From: Tenericutes bacterium HGW-Tenericutes-1 | Lineage (GTDB): Bacteria > Bacillota_I > Bacilli_A > Izemoplasmatales > Hujiaoplasmataceae | Direction of reading: 5' to 3' | DNA: 64,000 nucleotides | Assembly (NCBI GenBank): GCA_002839155.1 | Contig: PGXM01000002.1 | Coordinates: 121,586 to 185,585 of the forward strand | Shown: piece by piece, positions 32,898-42,172 of the stretch | Numbering within the stretch: the first letter of the stretch is position 1 | How the letters are laid out: every line of letters begins with the position of its first letter | The notes under the pieces: model-generated | Databases searched by the model: none | Seen by the model: the letters and a program-made list of their open reading frames with translations, nothing else | What the model was told of the DNA's origin: nothing | Made by a program: the position numbers and the translations under genes

Positions 32898-33755
32898 ATG
32901 TTTGGTATTGATTATATCCCTGGTTTAGTCATGGGCTTAAGGGAAGGTCTAGAAGCTTTTTTAATCATCGCAATTATGTTAGAATACCTCAATAAAACTA
33001 ACAAAAAAAGCGATAAAAAATATGTTTTTCAAGGGTTCGGTTATGGTGTATTAACATCACTTGTTTTTGGATTACTCATGGGGCTCATATCTATTCTCAT
33101 TGGAGCTTCAAGTGATAATATCATTAAATTATGGGAATCGATTGCTTCTTTAGTCGCTTTAATATTAATCACGACATTTATTTTTTGGATGATGAAACAC
33201 CGTTATACGATTGTCTCTGATATTCACGATAAAATGGCAGTTACATTTTCAAAAACCGGCATTATCTTGTTAGCTTTAGTTATGGTCGCTCGTGAAGGAG
33301 CAGAAATTGTGCTCTTTGTGTTTGCATCCGTCAATCGTTTATCTTATTTTTCAGGCACATTAACTGGTGTTTTACTAGCGGGTCTATTAACTTTCTTAAT
33401 TTATAAATCATTGATTAAAGTAAATTTAAAAGTCTTGTTTAACATTACTTTGTTTTACCTTATTTTACAAGCAGGATTTATGGTTGGTTACTCGATTCAT
33501 GAACTCTTAAGTTACTTTAAAGCTGAAGCAATCCTTGACGCTAATCTCTGGGTCTATACTAAATTATTCGACTTATCAGGTACTTTCATTGATCATAAGG
33601 AATCCCCTTTAGGAATTGCACTCTACGCCGGCATTGGTTGGTACTCAAAACCGGAGATTATCCAATTTATTGCGCAATATCTCTATACGGGTGTTTTATT
33701 GTTCTTCTTCTTTAAACCAAGATCCAATCAACAAAAATCAGTCATCCAGGAATAA
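32898..33755 (+). CDS. FTR1-family iron permease
   Basis: A 285-residue, seven-helix permease of the FTR1/EfeU family. Both iron-coordinating REGxE motifs are intact: REGLE at residues 15-19 and REGAE at 132-136. It imports iron (or lead) across the cytoplasmic membrane. No EfeO/EfeB-like partner, ferroxidase or cupredoxin lies beside it, so it is a stand-alone permease. GGAGA precedes the ATG. Iron regulation is plausible, but I cannot find a convincing Fur or DtxR box. Confidence 0.92.
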   Translation: MFGIDYIPGLVMGLREGLEAFLIIAIMLEYLNKTNKKSDKKYVFQGFGYGVLTSLVFGLLMGLISILIGASSDNIIKLWESIASLVALILITTFIFWMMKHRYTIVSDIHDKMAVTFSKTGIILLALVMVAREGAEIVLFVFASVNRLSYFSGTLTGVLLAGLLTFLIYKSLIKVNLKVLFNITLFYLILQAGFMVGYSIHELLSYFKAEAILDANLWVYTKLFDLSGTFIDHKESPLGIALYAGIGWYSKPEIIQFIAQYLYTGVLLFFFFKPRSNQQKSVIQE

Positions 33756-33757
33756 AT

Positions 33758-33792
33758 AAAGAAGTTTGGTTAACCCAAACTTCTTTTTCTTT
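33758..33792. terminator. Bidirectional intrinsic terminator
   Basis: Perfect 12-bp arms AAAGAAGTTTGG / CCAAACTTCTTT with a short loop and T-tail, between the convergent FTR1 and esterase genes. Confidence 0.85.
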
Positions 33793-35296
33793 AGAGTTTT
33801 ATTTTAAAAGGTAATAAAGGTAGATCGTTTTTTGAATAAATGTCAATCACCGGATTACTCGTAAAACCATAACTGATGACTTTGTAACTAGGAAGATATG
33901 GGATATTAATTGTTTTATCTCTTATCTTTACATCATTAATTTCAATGAGTGTTGAATCATCCGTAAATGCATAAAATCCATGATTTTGTTGAGACTTTGA
34001 TATTAATGGAAGGTCATTATTTTTCGTATGTATCTCTATCAATTGATTTTTAATAAAATATGTATCAAACTGTGGTGACAATGAATAACTCCCTTTTTGA
34101 TATAGATACTCTAATAAAATGTTCGATATTCTTTTTGAAACTACTTTTTTATCTTTTGGATGGATATTATTAGCTTCACCTAAATCAATCGCGCTCACCA
34201 TATATATCAAATCTTTAGGATTCATACACCGAGTTTGTGCATCTCTTACTTCAGCTATTGGATGATTAATTGTACCTGGATATAAATAATTGGCAACTTG
34301 GACGTACACAAAAGGTAATTTTGGGTTTTTAAATGATTTTCTCCACGATTGAATCATGGTCTTAAATGCAACTTCATAGAGATCTTTATTTTGATGATCT
34401 GATTCACCCTGATAATAAAGCGCTGCTTTGATTGAGAGTGGAACAACCTTTTGAACCATCATATCAAAACATCCCGAAGGACGGTTATAATGTTTCGGTC
34501 CCATAGGAATATATGGATCTGGATAATACTTAAAAGCCATTTCATGGGCTTTATCAGAACTTAGTCCTTCTTTAATTCCTTTGTCTATTTGACCGTAAAA
34601 CTCCATGAGTCTTGGGAGTTGTATATGGTATCGTTCGTTGTATTCTTCAACAGAACGGTATTTGTCAATTTCATTTTGATAGAAATCTAAATATGGTTTT
34701 AATGATTCTTGATCAAAAAGCGATGCTTTATCAATCCATGAAAATACAGAAGTGTCTCCCATATTACATGAAATGATACCGATGGGTCGTTTCAATTGTT
34801 CAAAAAGCGACGTAGCCACAAAATAACCAACCGCAGAAAAGTTTTTCACTTCTGCTTTTGTGCAGGAAAACCAATGCGGATTGGATGAATAAAAATATGG
34901 AAATTCAATATGAGCGTCAACGTAAGGTAATTTAGGAACTTCATAAAATCGAATTAAGGGATTATCTTCTATTGGTTCATCTAAAGATTCTTTCATCGTA
35001 AATTGCATATTGGATTGTCCTGATGCAATGAACAAATCACCAAAAATACAATCTTGTATAACAATTGAATCTTCTTTTGATTGTATCGTTATATCAAAAG
35101 ATTCGAGAGTGAAGTCAAACGCAGGTAATTCAATTAAAAACGTCGTGCCATCAAAATTAAAATCAAATGTTTTATTAAATACTGTAACTGTAATTGTTGT
35201 ATTTGTTTCACAACTTCCAAAAATTCGAATCGGTGCGTCTGCTTGAAACATCATATGATCTTGGAATATTTCCGCTAGTTTTAAGTTGTTTGCCAT
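33791..35296 (-). CDS. SASA/SGNH-type carbohydrate acetylesterase
   Basis: A roughly 501-residue esterase of the sialate-O-acetylesterase-like (SASA) family. The nucleophile is Ser95 in GQSNM, followed by ALYYQGESD and the catalytic Asp-His in DLGEANNIHPKDK. It has no signal peptide, so it acts inside the cell, probably removing acetyl groups from imported oligosaccharides. Beta-mannans are often O-acetylated, which fits the adjoining locus. GGAGG before the ATG at 35296 sets the start. A strong terminator separates it from the large lipoprotein gene upstream, so it may depend on read-through or on a promoter I do not see. Confidence 0.88.
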   Translation of the reverse strand: MANNLKLAEIFQDHMMFQADAPIRIFGSCETNTTITVTVFNKTFDFNFDGTTFLIELPAFDFTLESFDITIQSKEDSIVIQDCIFGDLFIASGQSNMQFTMKESLDEPIEDNPLIRFYEVPKLPYVDAHIEFPYFYSSNPHWFSCTKAEVKNFSAVGYFVATSLFEQLKRPIGIISCNMGDTSVFSWIDKASLFDQESLKPYLDFYQNEIDKYRSVEEYNERYHIQLPRLMEFYGQIDKGIKEGLSSDKAHEMAFKYYPDPYIPMGPKHYNRPSGCFDMMVQKVVPLSIKAALYYQGESDHQNKDLYEVAFKTMIQSWRKSFKNPKLPFVYVQVANYLYPGTINHPIAEVRDAQTRCMNPKDLIYMVSAIDLGEANNIHPKDKKVVSKRISNILLEYLYQKGSYSLSPQFDTYFIKNQLIEIHTKNNDLPLISKSQQNHGFYAFTDDSTLIEINDVKIRDKTINIPYLPSYKVISYGFTSNPVIDIYSKNDLPLLPFKIKL

Positions 35297-35312
35297 GATG
35301 TCCTCCATTTTA

Positions 35313-35348
35313 TAAAAAAGACGGAGGAAAGGGATTCCCTTCCCTCCG
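35313..35348 (-). terminator. Strong terminator at the end of the mannan-type operon
   Basis: Twelve-base arms CGGAGGAAAGGG / CCCTTCCCTCCG (one mismatch, 3-base loop), followed on the minus strand by TCTTTTTT. It lies just after the 1572-residue lipoprotein gene. Confidence 0.88.
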
Positions 35349-35361
35349 CGTGAGTCAATTA

Positions 35362-38300
35362 CTATTTGATGACGATATTATCTAATGTTAATACGCCTGT
35401 ATTACCCGATGAAACGTTAATCATGAAAGATACAGAAGTCGTTGTATCAAGTAAACTACTTACTGCTACATAGACGTAAGTTCCTTCATCAGCATAACCA
35501 ATCGTTCCATATGTTGTTAGTTGTTGGAAAGAAGAATCATATGAGAATGCTTGGAAAGAGATTGTTCCAGCTAATTCTGCAGATGTTTTAACGTAAATTC
35601 CAACATATTCAGCTCCAAGTGCTTGTAATTGAGCTTTTGTAACGTTAATGCGAATACCATTGGTTCCAGTTCCATAATTTGATTGTAAAACATTATCTTC
35701 ACCAAGAGTCACTAGTTGACCATTGGCTGGGAGCCAAGAACTTCCACTAACTCTAAAGCCTACAAATGAGAATCCAGCTTTAAAGGCTGCATCGTCAGCA
35801 TATGCTTCAAAATCATTCAATACAGAAACGATTGATAATTTGATAACATAAGGTGTTGCGGCTTGTCCTTGCGAATCAGAGAAATTAACGGTAATGTCAT
35901 AAGAACCCATCAATGGAGCGGCTGCATTAAGACTGCCAATATTAAGCATAGCTTCTGTCGCAGCGATAACACCATCTTCAGCGTCATTAATTTGAATCAT
36001 GGAAAGTAATGAAGTTAATAATGCTTCAACGGATTCTCCAGCTTTTAACGTCATTCCAGCAATCGTTGCTTTATCAGCAACACTCATTGTGATAACTGGA
36101 GCTTCGTTCGGAGGTAATTGGATTTCTACTGGATATTTTTGAACTGAAGCAACATCTTTAACTGCTAGAAACTCATAAATCGTTAAAGAGCCTGTGCAAA
36201 CATTCCAAGTTTGGTTATCAAATCCAATTGCAAGGTCAGTAACTTGAGATGGTAATTTCCCTGCTGTAGATTGTGTATTGATGGTAACCCATCCGGATTC
36301 ACCGATTGCTGGTAAGTTCACGGTGTAAGCCATTTGGCTTCCAGACCAGTAAATCCAAACACTCATAGTTGTTTTATTTGTATTATTGGTAACATAGAAT
36401 GCTAGATTTGTGAATTCATCAGTGACACCTAATGATGACAAGGAAGCATATCTTCTTGCTAAGTACCAACCAGTTTGAGTAGCAGGTAATTCAAAGATGA
36501 ATCCGCCGTTTAAAGTATCAAGACCAAATAATGCGATTGGAGCTGTTTGGTTAACACCATTAATACGGTTGATCCATGTAGCTTCTAAAGCTGCTTCATC
36601 AGCATAATCAAATCCATCAACTTGAACATAATCTTCACCTTCAACAAGTGGATAGTAGACATGTTCAATTGCTAAATCTTTGATATAAATGGTATTTTCA
36701 GTATCGGATAAGAATCCATAGTCAAATTCCATTTTAGCACTATTTGCAGAAACGAATGACTCTTTGTCAACTGTGAAGTAAACATAATAAGTGACATACT
36801 CAGTTGTAATTCCAAAGCGGTTAACGCCACCTTCGAAATTGTCAATCCAAGGATCTGCAGCTAAAGTCGTACCGATTCTAACTTTTAAGTCAGTCGCTGT
36901 TGTTGCTTTAGCGACAACTTTAACACGGTATGTTTCACCAAATGTTAATACTGTGTTATCAAACATATTAGTTACTCTACCAACCATCCAGTCATAAGTA
37001 TAAGCTGGGATATTAGTAATTAAATAAGCATCTTCAACAGCATCATAAGCAATCGTAGAATTAGAAATTGTTCCAACAAGTGTCGTTTCACCAGTTAAAT
37101 CTTTTGCAGCTTCAACGATTGGTTGTTGTTCTTGAACTAAATCGAAATATTTAATATAGATATTGTTTGTAGCATCGGTTGGTAAGTATCCATACATAAA
37201 TTGGAATTTAGCGTTGCCATTAACCATTTCTTTGTCAACTGTAAATACTACTTGATAAGTAATATATTCAGTAGAAACAGCGATTGTAGTTAAGCCACCG
37301 TCAAAATTATCAATCCATGGATCTACCCATAACGTTGCACCAACACGGAAATAAATGTCAGTAGCTACATCGGCTTTCACTTGAATTTCAAATTTGTAAG
37401 TTTGTCCGAATACTAATTCAGATCCTGCATTGAAATAATATACCCATCTTGCATGATCCCATGGATCAACGTTAATGTCGATATTTGAAATCACATAAGC
37501 ACCTTCTACTGCATCAAATGCAACGGTAGAATGTGTTGGGCCTTCATCTGGAGTTCCAAGTGGAGTTCTTGAATCTTCATCCCAAATAATGTCAGTTACT
37601 GTGACTGTAACTGTTTTAGAAGATGAATTTCCTAAAGCATCGACGACTGTATAAGTTATTTCGAAACTACCTGAAGTCGTTGCAATTCCTTCTGCTGTGA
37701 AAGCATCAAGACCCGTAATAACAACGGATGAATTAGCAATTGTTCCATCAACATTGTCAACGACAGTTAATCCTTGTAAACCATCAAATGCATCGCCAAC
37801 ATTAATTACAAAGTCACCAACATTAATTGTAGGACCTTGTTTGTCTACGATTGTAACGTCAACTGCTAAAACTGTGATATTACCTGATAAGTCATAAACG
37901 GTATAAGTAACCGTATAAACACCAGCTACATTAAAGTTTAAGCCACCATTATCAACCATTTCTGGTAGAACAGCTATCTCACCATCAACAGCGTCGACTG
38001 CAGTCACTAATGTAGTTAAATCAACAGTCACATTCGTGAATTGGTCTAAGGTTGTTGGTACGCCTTCTTTAGGCGTAATAACTGGTCCAGTAACGTCAGC
38101 GTTAGCTGATGTTGAGACAGTTATTGTTAAGGTATAAGTAGTTGTATTATCACGTGAATCGGTTGCAGTATAAACAACATCATAAGATCCAGCAACTGCC
38201 ATATTAACAGCAGAAGCATCGATTGTAGGTGTTAATAACATATTTGACATATCATAGAAAGAAACATAGTCAGCCCATGTAGGAGCAGCGTCACCTTCTG

Positions 38301-40080
38301 TGAATTTCGTTGGAAGATTTGCGCCAACATGTTGAACATAGGTTGGAGGATCAAATTCAGTTACAACTTTGTACATTGCAACATCTTTAAATGTTGTAAC
38401 AGCGCCTGTTCCTGGCATATTCCAATTGGTATTTTGACCTAAGTTCAATTCAATTGTAAATTCAGATGAACCATTAGATGATACTAATGAATCTAACTTG
38501 AAGTAGTAATTGAATGTTTGATATTCGCTATTGATGTTTAATGAAATACTATTTCTTCCATCAAAATCATCAATCCATCCATTAGCTTGGTCAGTTACAA
38601 GACCCATTCTGAATCCCATTTGACGAGCGATCGCTGTTTTTACAGTAAATGTAAATAAATACCATTGATCAACTTCAAGATTAGCAGATGATTCTTTATA
38701 ATAAGTTCCTGCAGCTGATAACCAGTCCCCAAGTTTAATAACAGTAATGTTCATCGTACCTTCTGTTGCATTGTAAGTGATATCTACTTCACCATTATTA
38801 CTCTTTTCATTCCATAAGCCATCGCCTAAATTTTGGAATGTAGGATCAGTTAAGACACCAGCATCAACCAAGTTACCTACGATAACAGTTCTTTCAGCAG
38901 TGGTTTCATTACCACCATCATCGGTTACAGAATAAGTAACAACTTGTTCGCCAACAACATTAATATCAAAAGTACCCCATTCAATGATAATACTTGAAGT
39001 GATGTTCCCATCGATGTTGTCAACAGCTGTCGCTCGTGAAAGAAGTTGTGCTTCAAGTTCTTCTAAAGATCTTCCAACCGGATGAACTGCATCAGTTGCA
39101 GGTACGTTTAATACAGGAGCAACCATGTCGCGAACTTCTGCGAAAGCATAATCCACAGTTAAGTTTTCAACCGTTAAATCATTGGTATCAATAGCGATAA
39201 CTGCGTCAACTAATTCATCAACTAATACGAAGTACACTGTATATTCAGCGACTGTTGAAGTTAAGGCAAGCTCTCCTAAACTAGGTACTGCTGATCCTAA
39301 TGCCACTGAAATGTTTCCAGCAGCTGTAGCACTAGCACTAATTACCACTTTTAAATAAGTGAAATTAGCGATGGCTTCATTGATAATGCCGCCTGAGAAG
39401 ACTGGTGAAGACATAATTCCTGCTGCAGTTGTAAAGTTTTCTGCAGGGATATTAACTTCATCACCAAACACGAAATCGCCAAATGAAACTGTAATTACTC
39501 TAGTTGCAGTAGCATCATTACCAGCTTCATCTTCTGCGGTGTAAGTTAGAGTATAGGATCCTTCTTCCCAAATATTGACTGATCCTTCGACTGTTACATC
39601 AACTGATCCATCAACGGTATCAGTAGCACTGACACCGGTAAGAGGATTGAAACTTTCACCGACGTAAATCGTTTTGTTCGCTGTTCCGGTAATCAAAGGT
39701 GCTGCCGTGTCAGTAAATACGACCGTGACTGTTCTTTCTTCAACAGTAACATTGCCATCGCTATCCGTGACGGTATACGTTGCTGTATAAGTGCCAACAG
39801 CATTCGGATTGACATTCCCTGAGTACTGAACTTCGCTTGTTAAATCGCCATCTTCAACGTCTGTAGCTGTTACGCCTTGTAAAGGAACGAACACAGAGTT
39901 TTTCTCGATGGTAACATCGTCAACACCTAAAATAACAGGATCGTTATCAGTAGGAATTTGTGATGTCGTTGTGGTTGTACTAGTGGTTGTTTGAGTCGTT
40001 GTCGTTGTTGTTTTTTCAACGCAACCAATCAAAATAACCGATAGTAACATAAAACTTATTACCAACATTACTTTTTTCAT
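35362..40080 (-). CDS. Giant multidomain carbohydrate-binding lipoprotein
   Basis: A 1572-residue surface lipoprotein. Its signal peptide has lipobox LIGC (Cys20), followed by a poly-Thr linker (24-40). Ig-like/DUF5011-type modules are at about 46-122, 126-199, 320-401, 575-656, 665-745, 748-829 and 1325-1417. Between them lie six beta-sandwich modules of carbohydrate-binding type at about 203-315, 405-575, 835-985, 995-1143, 1150-1308 and 1420-1572. Three of these share a W-I-D-x-F motif (W502, W922, W1078). No catalytic motif is seen. The probable role is to hold polysaccharide at the cell surface for the ABC system, like SusE/F in function but unrelated. It is last in the long operon. Confidence 0.85.
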   Translation of the reverse strand: MKKVMLVISFMLLSVILIGCVEKTTTTTTQTTTSTTTTTSQIPTDNDPVILGVDDVTIEKNSVFVPLQGVTATDVEDGDLTSEVQYSGNVNPNAVGTYTATYTVTDSDGNVTVEERTVTVVFTDTAAPLITGTANKTIYVGESFNPLTGVSATDTVDGSVDVTVEGSVNIWEEGSYTLTYTAEDEAGNDATATRVITVSFGDFVFGDEVNIPAENFTTAAGIMSSPVFSGGIINEAIANFTYLKVVISASATAAGNISVALGSAVPSLGELALTSTVAEYTVYFVLVDELVDAVIAIDTNDLTVENLTVDYAFAEVRDMVAPVLNVPATDAVHPVGRSLEELEAQLLSRATAVDNIDGNITSSIIIEWGTFDINVVGEQVVTYSVTDDGGNETTAERTVIVGNLVDAGVLTDPTFQNLGDGLWNEKSNNGEVDITYNATEGTMNITVIKLGDWLSAAGTYYKESSANLEVDQWYLFTFTVKTAIARQMGFRMGLVTDQANGWIDDFDGRNSISLNINSEYQTFNYYFKLDSLVSSNGSSEFTIELNLGQNTNWNMPGTGAVTTFKDVAMYKVVTEFDPPTYVQHVGANLPTKFTEGDAAPTWADYVSFYDMSNMLLTPTIDASAVNMAVAGSYDVVYTATDSRDNTTTYTLTITVSTSANADVTGPVITPKEGVPTTLDQFTNVTVDLTTLVTAVDAVDGEIAVLPEMVDNGGLNFNVAGVYTVTYTVYDLSGNITVLAVDVTIVDKQGPTINVGDFVINVGDAFDGLQGLTVVDNVDGTIANSSVVITGLDAFTAEGIATTSGSFEITYTVVDALGNSSSKTVTVTVTDIIWDEDSRTPLGTPDEGPTHSTVAFDAVEGAYVISNIDINVDPWDHARWVYYFNAGSELVFGQTYKFEIQVKADVATDIYFRVGATLWVDPWIDNFDGGLTTIAVSTEYITYQVVFTVDKEMVNGNAKFQFMYGYLPTDATNNIYIKYFDLVQEQQPIVEAAKDLTGETTLVGTISNSTIAYDAVEDAYLITNIPAYTYDWMVGRVTNMFDNTVLTFGETYRVKVVAKATTATDLKVRIGTTLAADPWIDNFEGGVNRFGITTEYVTYYVYFTVDKESFVSANSAKMEFDYGFLSDTENTIYIKDLAIEHVYYPLVEGEDYVQVDGFDYADEAALEATWINRINGVNQTAPIALFGLDTLNGGFIFELPATQTGWYLARRYASLSSLGVTDEFTNLAFYVTNNTNKTTMSVWIYWSGSQMAYTVNLPAIGESGWVTINTQSTAGKLPSQVTDLAIGFDNQTWNVCTGSLTIYEFLAVKDVASVQKYPVEIQLPPNEAPVITMSVADKATIAGMTLKAGESVEALLTSLLSMIQINDAEDGVIAATEAMLNIGSLNAAAPLMGSYDITVNFSDSQGQAATPYVIKLSIVSVLNDFEAYADDAAFKAGFSFVGFRVSGSSWLPANGQLVTLGEDNVLQSNYGTGTNGIRINVTKAQLQALGAEYVGIYVKTSAELAGTISFQAFSYDSSFQQLTTYGTIGYADEGTYVYVAVSSLLDTTTSVSFMINVSSGNTGVLTLDNIVIK
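36652..37578 (-). repeat. Tandem duplication of a carbohydrate-binding module
   Basis: This segment encodes residues 835-985 and 995-1143 of the giant lipoprotein. The two copies align along their length, sharing WIDNF, FGxTY, a TEY-x-TY block and FTVDKE. A more diverged third copy is encoded at about 38362-38862. Confidence 0.8.
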
Positions 40081-40106
40081 TGTAGCCTCCTAAATATATT
40101 TTTATT

Positions 40107-40121
40107 CTAAGCTGAGCTTAG
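40107..40121. other. Intergenic hairpin before the giant lipoprotein gene
   Basis: CTAAGCT / AGCTTAG arms around one base lie between the permease stop and the ribosome-binding site of the giant lipoprotein gene. There is no T-run on the transcribed strand. It could stabilise or process the mRNA to raise lipoprotein output. Confidence 0.5.
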
Positions 40122-40135
40122 GTAATTCCCTTTTT

Positions 40136-41095
40136 TTAGTTACCAGCGATGCCTGATCGGTCAACGCCTTCTACGAACCATTTTTGTGCAAATAAATAAA
40201 CGAGTAATAAAGGAGCAATTGAGATAAGTGTCATGGCATATTGAACCCCTGTATTATAAATACTATTGACGGTATCAAGTGTCACTTGACCTTGTGAATA
40301 CATTGAACGATACATATTGATATAACTTTCTAAACTCATTGGTAATGTCGTATAAACACTGCCAAAATAAAGTCTTGCTAAAGAAGTTTCATTCCAGTAC
40401 CAGACAAAGGAATATAATCCACAAATGAGAAATGCTGGCGCAGCCATCGGAATGGCAATCGTAATAAACGTTCTTAACGGACCGGACCCATCCATTTCTG
40501 CTGCTTCAAACAATTCATGTGGAATAATTCGGAAAAACTGGTAGAAGATTAATATAAAGATTGTTTGTCTTATGCCATTGCCAAAGAGAGCAGGTACCCA
40601 AAATGCTCTAATTGAATCCATGAGTTGTAAATCAATGCCAAAGATCGATAAATCGCGGTAAAGAACTGTGGTAGGAATATACGTCAATACCGTTGGAATC
40701 AAGAACATCGCTAACATCATACCCATCAGTACTTTTTTACCAAAGAATTGATAATGACCAAATCCATAGCCGATGAGTGCAGAGGATATCACAGTTGCGA
40801 GCGTTGGATAGACGGAAACTTTTAAAGAATCCGAAAATGCTTCAAAGAAATTCATCCACTCAAACGCATTAACATAATTCAAAATCGTAAAATTTCTCGG
40901 AATCCAGGATATCGATGTGTCGATTAAGTCTTCTAAACTCATGATTGACATCGATAACATCGATAACAAAGGATATAAGAAGATAAAACTTATGCCAGTT
41001 AATAAGATATAAAGCACAATTTTAAATAAGAGTCCATCATTGCCTTTTCTGCCTAAGAGTACACGTTTTAGATTCATTGATTTAAGTGAATTCAT
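40136..41095 (-). CDS. Carbohydrate ABC transporter permease, MalG-type (pair A)
   Basis: A 319-residue inner-membrane permease with six helices. The EAA loop that docks the ATPase is ELFEAAEMDGSGPLRTFITIAIPMAAPAF. It is the MalG/CUT1-like member of permease pair A and follows its MalF-type partner by nine bases. The substrate is probably a mannan- or glucan-derived oligosaccharide, from context. No ATPase gene is present in the window. AGGAGG precedes the ATG. Confidence 0.92.
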   Translation of the reverse strand: MNSLKSMNLKRVLLGRKGNDGLLFKIVLYILLTGISFIFLYPLLSMLSMSIMSLEDLIDTSISWIPRNFTILNYVNAFEWMNFFEAFSDSLKVSVYPTLATVISSALIGYGFGHYQFFGKKVLMGMMLAMFLIPTVLTYIPTTVLYRDLSIFGIDLQLMDSIRAFWVPALFGNGIRQTIFILIFYQFFRIIPHELFEAAEMDGSGPLRTFITIAIPMAAPAFLICGLYSFVWYWNETSLARLYFGSVYTTLPMSLESYINMYRSMYSQGQVTLDTVNSIYNTGVQYAMTLISIAPLLLVYLFAQKWFVEGVDRSGIAGN

Positions 41096-41104
41096 CGTAT
41101 CCTC

Positions 41105-42172
41105 CTATTCATACCGTCTTGAAGCGAGTTTAATAACCAGTGTATACCCGCCGATGACCGTTAATTCAATAGCGAATAAAATCCATGAGAGCGCCGCTGA
41201 ATACGCTCGTCCGTAATTGACTTCATCGGCCAATGTACCTGCTAAAGACCCTGAAGCATCTGAACTGGAGTTAATGATGGAAACAATCGCATTGTTTGAT
41301 AAATTTGAATAGACAATCGTTGTATAGATAATGTTGATGTACATTAGAGGGATTAATGCAGGTAATGTAATTTTCCAAAACAATTCCCACATGGAAGCTC
41401 CATCAATCTCTGCGGCTTCATACGTCGAAGCATCCATTTTTTGTAATCCTGCTAGGAAGATTAAAATTTGAACCCCAGAAAGCCAAAGAATTAAAACGAT
41501 CTTTTCAAATGCTTGAGCGACAATTTCCGAAAATATCGCTGGAAAATAGTCGGTTAGAAAGGATGTAATTGTTCCATTCGCAATTGCCGGAACCGTTAAT
41601 AATCCGTTAGACTGGAAGTTCGCTAACATGTTTCCTGAAAGCAAAATAACCGGGATAAAGAAAATGGTTCTAAAGATGGCTCTTCCTTTTAATTTTTGGT
41701 TGAGCATTAATGCTAGGATTAATGCAAATATGACAACGAGCGGTACGACTAATGATACATCTTTTAACGTATCTAATATTTGTGTAAGATGGTAAGGCTC
41801 ATCGGAGAAAATGCGTTTAAACTGGGTGAAATCATACCAATTGCCTGTGATTTGCCAACCTTGATTGACAATATAATAGTATTTGTCGGACAAGGCCATT
41901 CGAATTGATTTCGCTAAAATTGGAATACCAATCGCAATCATACCAATCAACCAAGGCAAGATAAACAAGATGCCATAAATCGCTTTTTTAATTTTATTTG
42001 GTAAGCGATTCAATTGTTTTTTAACCCATAACAATCCTGTATACTTCAAAATAATTAAGATGATTGGGTTAACTTTTTTCTTGAAGAATGTTTTAATCGG
42101 TGTCCAAATTTTAACTAAAAATAATTTTACTTTTAAAAGGATAGATACGATATTATTTATAATTTTTTTCAT
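41105..42172 (-). CDS. Carbohydrate ABC transporter permease, MalF-type (pair A)
   Basis: A roughly 355-residue permease. An unusually long, basic N-terminal extension (about 60 residues rich in Lys, with a hydrophobic helix) precedes the six-helix core. The EAA loop is TYEAAEIDGASMWELFWKITLPALIP. The DUF5696 gene's TGA overlaps this gene's ATG (TGATG at 42174-42170), so translation is coupled. A GTG one codon earlier is possible. It pairs with the MalG-type gene downstream. A solute-binding protein specific to this pair is not adjacent. Confidence 0.92.
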   Translation of the reverse strand: MKKIINNIVSILLKVKLFLVKIWTPIKTFFKKKVNPIILIILKYTGLLWVKKQLNRLPNKIKKAIYGILFILPWLIGMIAIGIPILAKSIRMALSDKYYYIVNQGWQITGNWYDFTQFKRIFSDEPYHLTQILDTLKDVSLVVPLVVIFALILALMLNQKLKGRAIFRTIFFIPVILLSGNMLANFQSNGLLTVPAIANGTITSFLTDYFPAIFSEIVAQAFEKIVLILWLSGVQILIFLAGLQKMDASTYEAAEIDGASMWELFWKITLPALIPLMYINIIYTTIVYSNLSNNAIVSIINSSSDASGSLAGTLADEVNYGRAYSAALSWILFAIELTVIGGYTLVIKLASRRYE

